Below are positions 5,665-11,008 of a stretch of DNA of 11,008 nucleotides, one piece after another (the stretch's first letter is position 1; each line of letters begins with the position of its first letter). A program made the position numbers and the translations under genes. The notes under the pieces were generated by a model that saw only the letters and a list, made by a program, of their open reading frames with translations, was not told the origin of the DNA and did no database searches. Location: NCBI GenBank assembly GCA_018268695.1, contig JAFDWD010000876.1:1-11008 (forward strand). Direction: 5' to 3'. This DNA is from Actinomycetota bacterium. GTDB taxonomy: Bacteria; Actinomycetota; Thermoleophilia; Solirubrobacterales; 70-9.

Positions 5665-6558
5665 ATGTTCAAGAATGTGATCGTCGGAATTGATGGTAGG
5701 AGCGGTGGCCGCGACGCCGTAGCCCTCGGTCGTCGGCTCCTGGATCCCCTTGGACGACTGACCCTGGTCCACGTCCACCTCGAAACGACCGCGGTCATCG
5801 TCCACGAATTCGATTCCGTTGCAAGGGAGGAGGACCGGCGGCTATTGGAGCGCGAACGGAAGGCGGCCGGGGGTATGGCAGAGGTGGCCGGCATCGGTGG
5901 AACCTCCGTGGCCGACGGCTTGCATCGCTACGCCGAGGAGCACGCCGCGGACCTGCTGGTCGTGGGTACCTGTCATCGTGGCGTCGTCGGTCGGGTGCTG
6001 AGCGGGGACGACACGCGCGATTCGCTGCGATGCGCCCCCTGCGCGGTAGCCATCTCACCGCCGGGATACGAGGAGGTCCCGGCGCCGATCGAGGTCCTCG
6101 GTGTGGGATATGACGCTTCGCCGGACAGCCAGGCCGCCCTCGGTACCGCACGCGAGCTTGCTCGCCGCGGAGGTGCCGAGATACACGCCCTGATCGTCGT
6201 CGCTGCGATCCGCTTCGACGGCTCCAGGCTCGCTCCGATGAACGGCGTCATGGGAACCGACCCACCCCTCGAAGACATGCGGCGCCAGCTCGACGAGCTT
6301 GAAAACGTCACCGCGCGACCGGCCTTCGGAATCCCAGTCGAGGAGCTCGGGACCTTCGGAGAAGAAGTAGACCTGCTCCTTCTCGGTTCGCCGAGCGAGG
6401 GGGCGGAAGGCCTCCTGGTCGCCAATCGCGTCTCAAAGCATCTCGCTCGCGCAGGGCGATTCCCACTACTGGTCGTTCCGACTGCCCCGATGCGGCGGGC
6501 TCCCGCCGTGGCCGGAAAGGCGCAGGGAGTGGCTCTACCCGGATTCGAGAAGCCGTGA
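5665..6558 (+). CDS. Universal stress protein, tandem UspA domains
   Basis: 297 residues made of two UspA-type folds. Domain 1 (about 1-132) begins MFKNVIVGIDG, continues with LTLVHVHLE and DLLVVGTCHRGVVGRVLSGD, and ends CAPCAVAI. Its glycine-rich loop only partly matches the G-2x-G-9x-G(S/T) nucleotide motif of ATP-binding members. Domain 2 (about 141-272) begins IEVLGVGYDASPDSQAAL and ends with LLLLGSPSEG and FPLLVVP. It is more degenerate and slightly shorter. Tandem UspA proteins are common in actinobacteria, often induced by low oxygen or energy stress, which suits a position next to a bd oxidase. The frame is open from 5632. I chose the ATG at 5665 because it begins the canonical first strand and has GAAAGGGG upstream. 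The TGA overlaps the next ATG by one base. Confidence 0.92.
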   Translation: MFKNVIVGIDGRSGGRDAVALGRRLLDPLGRLTLVHVHLETTAVIVHEFDSVAREEDRRLLERERKAAGGMAEVAGIGGTSVADGLHRYAEEHAADLLVVGTCHRGVVGRVLSGDDTRDSLRCAPCAVAISPPGYEEVPAPIEVLGVGYDASPDSQAALGTARELARRGGAEIHALIVVAAIRFDGSRLAPMNGVMGTDPPLEDMRRQLDELENVTARPAFGIPVEELGTFGEEVDLLLLGSPSEGAEGLLVANRVSKHLARAGRFPLLVVPTAPMRRAPAVAGKAQGVALPGFEKP

Positions 6559-6854
6559 TGAGCGAGCTGATCGGTCTGAGTGGAGCGTCACTGGCCGGGT
6601 TTGCCTACCTGCCACAGATCCGCCACCTGATCCGGCAGCGGTGCTCGGCCGGCATCAGTAGGCATGCATTCTCGCTTTGGCTTCTTGCCTCGGTCCTGAT
6701 GACCATCCACGCGGTACTGCTTCCCGCAATGGTCTTCATCGTGCTCGGCGGGATCCAGATCGGGGCGATAGGCGTCATTCTTTTTTACAGCGCCAGGTAT
6801 CGAGGCCTCGCCTGCCCCCTCCACAAGTTGAACCCGGCTCGCGATTCTCTCTAG
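6558..6854 (+). CDS. SemiSWEET/PQ-loop family membrane protein
   Basis: 98 residues with three predicted helices, matching the single triple-helix bundle of SemiSWEET transporters that work as dimers. The diagnostic PQ motif lies in the first helix (GFAYLPQIRHLIRQ), followed by SAGISRHAFSLWLLASVL, a typical S-x-G-x-S bend into helix 2. The third helix is about GGIQIGAIGVILFYSA. Characterised SemiSWEETs carry sugars along a gradient; the substrate here cannot be read from the sequence. The start is ambiguous: ATG at 6558 shares one base with the upstream TGA (TGATG), while a GTG at 6555 would overlap by four. Either way translation is coupled to the universal stress protein, so the two are probably one transcription unit. 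No clear terminator follows. Confidence 0.85.
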   Translation: MSELIGLSGASLAGFAYLPQIRHLIRQRCSAGISRHAFSLWLLASVLMTIHAVLLPAMVFIVLGGIQIGAIGVILFYSARYRGLACPLHKLNPARDSL

Positions 6855-6898
6855 GCACTCGGAGGGCCGGTCGGACTCGCCGCGCACCGCCGCAAACA

Positions 6899-6921
6899 TT
6901 TACCCATAACCGTTGTGTAAA
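6899..6921 (+). promoter_or_regulatory. AT-rich inverted repeat upstream of the sulfurtransferase gene, likely operator
   Basis: Outer arms TTTACCCA (6899-6906) and TGTGTAAA (6914-6921) are inverted with one mismatch, giving TTTAC...GTAAA 13 bp apart. The centre (AACCGTT) is also partly symmetric. This is one of the few AT-rich patches in an otherwise GC-rich window, and it overlaps a candidate -10 box. That is the usual arrangement for a repressor site. The regulator is not identified. Confidence 0.45.
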
Positions 6922-6923
6922 AT
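6918..6923 (+). promoter_or_regulatory. Candidate -10 box of the sulfurtransferase gene
   Basis: TAAAAT 63 bp before the ATG fits a -10 hexamer. The matching -35 region (about 6895) does not resemble TTGACA. If used, transcription would begin near 6930, just before the hairpin at 6933. Confidence 0.35.
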
Positions 6924-6932
6924 CTAACGAAA

Positions 6933-6959
6933 GCCTGAGATCCCGATCGGATTTCAGGC
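6933..6959 (+). other. 11-bp hairpin in the sulfurtransferase mRNA leader
   Basis: GCCTGAGATCC (6933-6943) pairs with GGATTTCAGGC (6949-6959), including one G-U pair, around the loop CGATC. This is the strongest hairpin I see outside genes here. No T-run follows. It would sit at or close to the mRNA 5' end if the -10 box at 6918 is used. It could stabilise the transcript, bind a regulator, or belong to a structured leader. I do not recognise it as a known riboswitch class. Confidence 0.55.
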
Positions 6960-6978
6960 AATGCAGACGATGACTCCT

Positions 6979-6983
6979 GGAGG
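6979..6983 (+). promoter_or_regulatory. Ribosome binding site of the sulfurtransferase gene
   Basis: GGAGG lies 5 bases before the ATG at 6989 and only 2 before the in-frame GTG at 6986, so it selects the ATG. Confidence 0.75.
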
Positions 6984-6988
6984 CTGTG

Positions 6989-7831
6989 ATGAGCTACGCA
7001 AAGGACGTATTGGTCGGTACCGACTGGGTCGCCCGGCACCTTGCCGACGACGCAGTCCGGATCGTCGAGGTGGACGAGAATCCCGCTCTGTACCAGGAGT
7101 CTCACGTCCCCGGTGCGATCGGCTTCGACTGGCAGGCAGACCTCCAGGACCCGGTCACGCGGGACTTCCTCGGCGCCAAGGCGTTCGGTGAGCTGATGGG
7201 AGGCCACGGCATCTCCGACGACCACACCGTCGTCCTCTACGGCGACCGCAACAACTGGTTCGCCGCCTACACCTACTGGTACTTCCTCTACTACGGCCAC
7301 CACAAGGTGAAGCTGATGGATGGCCCACGCGAAAAGTGGATCGCCGAAGGCCGCGAGACGACGACCGATGCGCCGTCCTACCCGGAGGCGACCTTCACCA
7401 CGCAGCAGGGTGATTGCTCGATCCGTGCCTACCGGGACGAGGTCCGAGCGACGCTCGACAACGGCACCGCGCTGGTCGACGTACGGAGCCCACAGGAGTA
7501 CTCCGGCGAGCTGATCACCGCGCCTGGCTATGAGCAGGAGGGGGCCCAACGTGGCGGCCACATCCCCGGCGCCTTCTCCGTGCCCTGGTCGAAAGCCCTG
7601 AGGGAGGATGGCACTTTCAGGTCGGCCGAGGAACTGCACGACCTCTACACCGGGGAGGGCGTGCTCGCCGAGGACCGTCCGGTGATCGCCTACTGCCGGA
7701 TCGGAGAGCGCTCGGCCCACACCTGGTTCGTCCTCCACGAGCTGCTCGGCAAGGACGACGTCAAGAACTACGACGGTTCCTGGACGGAGTGGGGAAATCT
7801 CGTCGGCGTCCCGATCGAGACGGGCGCCTGA
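6989..7831 (+). CDS. Thiosulfate sulfurtransferase (rhodanese), mycobacterial CysA type
   Basis: 280 residues, two rhodanese domains. The N-terminal domain (about 7-125) is the inactive scaffold, with YQESHVPGAIGFDW and YGDRNNWFAAYTYWYF. The C-terminal domain (about 145-275) has DVRSPQEYSGE, GGHIPGAFSVPW and the active-site loop Cys236-Arg-Ile-Gly-Glu-Arg241 in YCRIGERSAHTWFVL. Cys236 should carry the persulfide that moves sulfur from thiosulfate to an acceptor such as cyanide or a protein thiol. The loop and the ending KNYDGSWTEWGNLVG match what I remember of Mycobacterium tuberculosis CysA2/CysA3. Those have cysA in their name but are rhodaneses, not the sulfate ABC transporter ATPase CysA, so I leave the symbol blank. 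The likely role is cytoplasmic sulfur transfer. An AT-rich inverted repeat and a hairpin precede it. A 75-residue gene follows after 19 bp, then metE. Confidence 0.95.
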   Translation: MSYAKDVLVGTDWVARHLADDAVRIVEVDENPALYQESHVPGAIGFDWQADLQDPVTRDFLGAKAFGELMGGHGISDDHTVVLYGDRNNWFAAYTYWYFLYYGHHKVKLMDGPREKWIAEGRETTTDAPSYPEATFTTQQGDCSIRAYRDEVRATLDNGTALVDVRSPQEYSGELITAPGYEQEGAQRGGHIPGAFSVPWSKALREDGTFRSAEELHDLYTGEGVLAEDRPVIAYCRIGERSAHTWFVLHELLGKDDVKNYDGSWTEWGNLVGVPIETGA

Positions 7832-7850
7832 CCAGGGCGGTTGGTCGACG

Positions 7851-8078
7851 ATGCCTCGTTACAAGGCCATCTGCCGAGCGGACTTCAGTCACGGCGTGAG
7901 CGGGCGCCTCGACGAACAGGGCCTCTACTGGTTCACGGGAGGCCTGATGGACGGAGCCTCGGGCCGACGTCGGCACCACCTGGAGGTCGAAGCCGCAGAC
8001 CCCGATGAAGCGTTGGACCTGATCCGAAAAGCAATCGAGGTCGCGGGTGGAGACGCCCGCGACCTAAACATCGTCTGA
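7851..8078 (+). CDS. Small hypothetical protein linked to the sulfurtransferase
   Basis: 75 residues, which I do not recognise. It begins MPRYKAICRADFSHG and shows a probable strand (RYKAICRADF), a second (GLYWFTGGLM), a third (RHHLEVEAAD) and a helix (PDEALDLIRKAIEVAGG), then ARDLNIV. Small alpha/beta, soluble, with no signal peptide. One cysteine (Cys8) and several histidines are present but form no known metal motif. The ATG lies 19 bp after the sulfurtransferase TGA on the same strand, with only a weak AGGGCGG upstream. The sensible composition and operon-like spacing support a real gene. In mycobacteria the homologous sulfurtransferase is followed by a small SseC protein, but this sequence does not look like SseC. 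A role with the sulfurtransferase is a guess from position. Confidence 0.6.
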   Translation: MPRYKAICRADFSHGVSGRLDEQGLYWFTGGLMDGASGRRRHHLEVEAADPDEALDLIRKAIEVAGGDARDLNIV

Positions 8079-8104
8079 CCCGGCGCTGCGCCCGATCGGC
8101 GACG

Positions 8105-8120
8105 AGGCCGCCAACGGCCT
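8105..8120 (+). other. Hairpin in the metE leader
   Basis: AGGCCG (8105-8110) and CGGCCT (8115-8120) form a 6-bp stem with loop CCAA, followed by the palindrome GGAGCTCC (8122-8129) and a pyrimidine-rich CCTCC (8131-8135). The CCTCC could pair with part of the metE ribosome site (GAGGAG, 8152-8157). There is no U-run. No cobalamin, SAM or SAH riboswitch pattern is recognisable in this 88-bp gap. Confidence 0.3.
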
Positions 8121-8166
8121 GGGAGCTCCGCCTCCAACCGAAAATCAAACCGAGGAGCATTATCCG

Positions 8167-10443
8167 ATGCCACGCAGCGCTGTCCTGGGCCTACCCCGAA
8201 TCGGTCCCGACCGTGAGTTGAAGTTCGCCCTCGAGTCCTACTGGGCCGGTAGCGCCGGCGCCGAGGAGCTGACGGAGACCGCCCGGGGCCTTCGCGCCGC
8301 CAACTGGAAGCGCGCCACCGGGGCCGGGATCGATGCGATCCCCTGCGGCGACTTCAGCCTCTACGACCACGTCCTCGACACCGCCTGGGCGCTCGGCGCG
8401 ATCCCCTCGCGCTTCGGCGCGCTCGACCGCGGCTCGCTCGCCGACTACTTCGTCCTCGCGCGCGGCGACGAGGACCGGTGGCCGCTGGAGATGACCAAGT
8501 GGTTCGACACCAACTACCACTACCTGGTACCGGAGCTGGAGCCCGGCCAGGCCTTCGAGCCGCGCGCCGACCACTGGACCGGGCCGCTGGCCGAGGCCGC
8601 CGAGCTCGGCATCGCGGTGCGCCCGGTGGTGCTCGGGCCGCTCAGCTTCCTGCTGCTCTCCAAGGGGCTCGACCGTCCGCTGGAGCTGCTGGACGCGCTG
8701 GTGCCGGTCTACGCCGCGCTGCTCGGCGAGCTGGGCGCCGCGGGCGCCCGTGAGGTGCAGATCGACGAGCCGTGCCTGGCACTCGATCGGACGCCGGCCG
8801 AGCTCGATGCCTTCGCAGCGGCCTGGCACGAGCTGGCGGCGGCAAGCGATGTCGAGCTCTGCCTCGCCACCTACTTCGCCGGCCTCGACTCAGAGATCCT
8901 CGAGCGGGTCGCCGGCCTGGCCCCTGCCGAGCTCCACCTCGACCTGGTCCGCGCGCCCGGACAGCTGGCGCCCGCGCTGGCGGCGTTCGCCGACTCGCCG
9001 ACGCGGCTCTCGCTCGGCGTGATCGACGGCCGCAACGTCTGGGCCGCCGACCCCGACCTGGCGCTGGATCGGATCGACGCCGCGGTCGCGGCTCTCGGCT
9101 CCGAGCGCGTGACGGTCGCCCCCTCCTGCTCGCTGCTCCACGTCCCTCACGAGGCGGCGCGCGAGGAGGGGATCGACCCCGAGGTCCGGCCCTGGCTCGC
9201 CTTCTGCGTCGAGAAGCTCGCCGAGGTGAGGACGCTGCTCGCGGCGGCCGGTCCGGATGCCGACCGCGACGCGCTGCTCGCCGACGGGCGGGCGATCGCT
9301 TCCGCCCGGCGCATCTCGAGCCAGACCAACGACCCGGCGGTGCGCGAGCGCGTCGGCGCGCTGTCGGCGGCCGACTACGACCGGCCGGCGCCGTTCGAGG
9401 AGCGGCGACCGCTGCAGGCGGAGCGCCTCGGCCTGCCCGAGCTGCCGACCACGACGATCGGCTCCTTCCCGCAGACCGAGGCAATCCGCACCGCTCGCCG
9501 TGAGCTGCGCGAAGGCAAGCTCGACGAGGCCTCCTACCAGGAGTTCATCCGCGGCCAGATCGACAAGGTGGTCGCCTTCCAGGAGGAGGTCGGCCTCGAC
9601 GTCCTCGTCCACGGCGAGCCCGAGCGCAACGACATGGTCGAGTACTTCGGCCAGCAGCTCGCCGGCTTCGCTTTCTCGGCCAACGGCTGGGTGCAGTCCT
9701 ACGGCAGCCGCTGTGTGAAGCCGCCGATCCTCTTCGGCGACGTCTCGCGGCCGGCGGCGATGACGGTCGACTGGTGGCGCTACGCCCAGGCGCGCACCGA
9801 GAAGCCGATGAAGGGCATGCTGACCGGACCGGTGACGATCCTGCAGTGGTCGTTCGTCCGCGACGACCAGCCCCGCTCGGAGACCTGCACGCAGATCGGC
9901 CTGGCGATCCAGGACGAGGTGCTCGACCTCGAGGCAGCCGGGGCGCCGATCGTCCAGGTCGACGAGGCCGCGCTACGGGAGGGCCTGCCGCTGCGGGCCG
10001 CCGAGCGCGACGACTACGTGCGCTGGGCGGTCGACTGCTTCCGCCTCGCCACCGCTCCGGCCCGGCCGGAGACCCAGATCCACACCCACATGTGTTACTC
10101 GGAGTTCAACGAGATGATCGAGCACATCATCCGGCTCGACGCCGACGTGCTCTCGATCGAGGCGTCGCGCTCGGGGATGGAGGTGCTCGACGCCTTCACC
10201 GACGGCGTCTCCTACCCGAACGAGATCGGCCCCGGCGTCTACGACATCCACTCGCCGCGGGTGCCTTCGGTCGAGGAGATCGAGGGGCTGCTCGAGCTCG
10301 CCGAGCGGCGGATCGGCCGCGAGCGGCTCTGGGTCAATCCCGACTGCGGACTGAAGACGCGGCGCTGGAAGGAGGTGCGGTCGGCGCTGAAGAACCTGGT
10401 CGCCGCGGCAGGGCGGCGACGGGCGGCAATCACGACGGGATGA
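8167..10443 (+). CDS. metE: Cobalamin-independent methionine synthase
   Basis: 758 residues, the full family length. The enzyme transfers a methyl group from 5-methyltetrahydropteroyl-polyglutamate to homocysteine, making methionine in the cytoplasm without vitamin B12. The N-terminal barrel begins with [20 protein letters not shown] and holds [20 protein letters not shown]. The catalytic C-terminal barrel begins near [12 protein letters not shown]. Zinc ligands are visible: His641 and Cys643 in [12 protein letters not shown], Glu665 in [11 protein letters not shown], and Cys727 in [24 protein letters not shown] is also present. GAGGAG (8152-8157) lies 9 bases before the ATG. The gene is noticeably more G/C-biased at third positions than its left-hand neighbours. 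It follows the sulfurtransferase pair on the same strand after 88 bp, suggesting a sulfur and methionine block. It converges on the cytochrome gene with only 12 bp between stop codons. Confidence 0.97.
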   Translation: MPRSAVLGLPRIGPDRELKFALESYWAGSAGAEELTETARGLRAANWKRATGAGIDAIPCGDFSLYDHVLDTAWALGAIPSRFGALDRGSLADYFVLARGDEDRWPLEMTKWFDTNYHYLVPELEPGQAFEPRADHWTGPLAEAAELGIAVRPVVLGPLSFLLLSKGLDRPLELLDALVPVYAALLGELGAAGAREVQIDEPCLALDRTPAELDAFAAAWHELAAASDVELCLATYFAGLDSEILERVAGLAPAELHLDLVRAPGQLAPALAAFADSPTRLSLGVIDGRNVWAADPDLALDRIDAAVAALGSERVTVAPSCSLLHVPHEAAREEGIDPEVRPWLAFCVEKLAEVRTLLAAAGPDADRDALLADGRAIASARRISSQTNDPAVRERVGALSAADYDRPAPFEERRPLQAERLGLPELPTTTIGSFPQTEAIRTARRELREGKLDEASYQEFIRGQIDKVVAFQEEVGLDVLVHGEPERNDMVEYFGQQLAGFAFSANGWVQSYGSRCVKPPILFGDVSRPAAMTVDWWRYAQARTEKPMKGMLTGPVTILQWSFVRDDQPRSETCTQIGLAIQDEVLDLEAAGAPIVQVDEAALREGLPLRAAERDDYVRWAVDCFRLATAPARPETQIHTHMCYSEFNEMIEHIIRLDADVLSIEASRSGMEVLDAFTDGVSYPNEIGPGVYDIHSPRVPSVEEIEGLLELAERRIGRERLWVNPDCGLKTRRWKEVRSALKNLVAAAGRRRAAITTG

Positions 10444-10455
10444 ACAGGTGTGCTG

Positions 10456-10992
10456 CTATTCGCTCCCGGCGACCGCGGAGACATAGGTCGCGACGGCTTT
10501 GACTTCTTCGGGGCTGAGGATGCCTTCCTTGCCGAAGGCTGGCATCGGTCCACCGCCGTTGATCACCTGGTGTTCGACGGTCGGCTCGCTCGGTTTGAGT
10601 TCGTCGAGGTTGGGACCCACTTCGCCGCTCGTCCCCGCCGCAGACAGGACGTGGCAACTGCCGCAGTTGGTGGTGAAGATCGTCTTTCCTTCTTCCGTCC
10701 CCCCCGCCGAGGCGGCGCCTTCGGATTCGCCGCCTTCTTCTTCGCCCGCGGCCGCACCTGGTTCCGCTTCTTCTTCTGCCGGTTCTTCTTCCGTCGGTTC
10801 CGGCGATTCGCTTTCTTCGGCGGGTTCTTCTTCGACTTGTTCGGTCATTTCGGGGGTATTTTCCCCGGGCTGACCACCCTGTTCGGTGGCGGTCGTGCCA
10901 CCGCTCCCGCCGCATCCGGCGACGACAACGGAGGCCACCAGCGCGAGGACCACCAGCAGGATCAGGACTCTCGGGGTCTTGGCGTCGGTCAT
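10456..10992 (-). CDS. Lipoprotein cytochrome c with acidic linker
   Basis: 178 residues. A positively charged start (MTDAKTPR) and hydrophobic helix ([17 protein letters not shown]) end in the lipobox VVAG-Cys27, so the protein is exported and probably lipid-anchored outside the membrane. Residues 28-100 are a low-complexity linker rich in Glu, Pro, Gly and Ala, containing EEEPAEE twice. A single class-I-like heme domain follows (101-176). It contains Cys110-Gly-Ser-Cys113-His114 for covalent heme c, GPNLDEL, and Met150 in GGPMPAF as the probable sixth ligand, then [17 protein letters not shown]. It should carry single electrons outside the membrane, perhaps to an oxidase; no cytochrome c oxidase is in view. 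The start has AGGAG five bases upstream. Glutamate is written almost only as GAA, unlike the GAG-rich neighbours. The gene is convergent with metE. Confidence 0.92.
   Translation of the reverse strand: MTDAKTPRVLILLVVLALVASVVVAGCGGSGGTTATEQGGQPGENTPEMTEQVEEEPAEESESPEPTEEEPAEEEAEPGAAAGEEEGGESEGAASAGGTEEGKTIFTTNCGSCHVLSAAGTSGEVGPNLDELKPSEPTVEHQVINGGGPMPAFGKEGILSPEEVKAVATYVSAVAGSE
10771..10833 (-). repeat. Direct repeat encoding EEEPAEE in the cytochrome c linker
   Basis: Two 21-bp units, 10771-10791 and 10813-10833, differ at two positions and both encode EEEPAEE. They are separated by 21 bp coding for a Ser/Glu/Pro spacer. The surrounding linker is made mainly of GAA, CCG and GCC-type codons. 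Such tracts change length by slippage and probably act as a flexible acidic tether. Confidence 0.7.
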
Positions 10993-11008
10993 CGGTCTCC
11001 TCGGGGCA

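Noticed and set aside
6851..7738. Minus-strand frame (295 codons) antisense to the sulfurtransferase
   Set aside because: No motif; the plus strand encodes a complete rhodanese with the active-site loop.
8079..8166. Cobalamin, SAM or SAH riboswitch before metE
   Set aside because: The gap is only 88 bp and lacks the conserved boxes of these classes as far as I can recall them.
8642..9612. Several long frames on both strands within metE
   Set aside because: Very high GC leaves few stop codons; metE covers the region with full conservation.
10444..10455. Bidirectional terminator between metE and the cytochrome gene
   Set aside because: Only 12 bp separate the stop codons and no stem with a T-run is visible there.
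1..11008. Mobile element, CRISPR array, toxin-antitoxin or phage content
   Set aside because: No transposase, integrase, terminal inverted repeats, regularly spaced repeats or phage genes are visible; every sizeable gene is a chromosomal metabolic or regulatory type.

Overview
The window is a high-GC, gene-dense stretch of bacterial chromosome. It was probably taken from an actinobacterium. A Thermoleophilia-like lineage is my guess, based on strong G/C at third codon positions, a mycobacterial CysA-type sulfurtransferase (active loop CRIGER), an actinobacterial-style Gre-like factor and a short-Q-loop cytochrome bd oxidase. I see no tRNA, rRNA, transposase, integrase, CRISPR array or att site. 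No stretch over 300 bases lacks a gene.

Layout. (1) 1-814, minus: the N-terminal two thirds of an FAD/NAD(P)H ferredoxin-reductase-like flavoprotein, cut by the window edge. (2) 964-2806, plus: a transcription-regulation cluster. It holds an ECF-type sigma factor, a translationally coupled DUF779-like protein that has lost the family's cysteine motif, and a GreA/GreB-like RNA polymerase secondary-channel factor with an altered coiled-coil tip. The sigma gene and the Gre gene each carry the same 26-bp palindromic element (TCGAGATGGG-N8-CCCATGGC) at or near their start. The stretch before the Gre gene is packed with inverted repeats, three of them mutually exclusive. (3) 2875-5499: cydA-cydB plus a 61-residue two-helix membrane protein, with overlapping ends. 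This is a quinol oxidase operon with a candidate small subunit. (4) 5665-6854: a tandem universal stress protein overlapping a SemiSWEET/PQ-loop membrane protein. (5) 6989-8078: a thiosulfate sulfurtransferase and a 75-residue protein of unknown function. They are preceded by an AT-rich inverted repeat over a possible -10 box and by an 11-bp hairpin near the predicted mRNA 5' end. (6) 8167-10443: metE, cobalamin-independent methionine synthase. (7) 10456-10992, minus: an acidic-linker lipoprotein cytochrome c, convergent with metE.

How the genes fit together. The window joins stress and energy functions (sigma factor, Gre-like factor, universal stress protein, high-affinity bd oxidase, flavoprotein reductase, membrane-anchored cytochrome c) with a sulfur block (sulfurtransferase, methionine synthase). 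The most unusual part is 943-2806, where a sigma factor and an RNA-polymerase-binding Gre homologue share a palindrome. The slot after the sigma gene, where an anti-sigma gene is often found, holds a cysteine-less DUF779-like protein. That these form one control circuit, possibly feeding the bd oxidase, is inference and not shown by the sequence.
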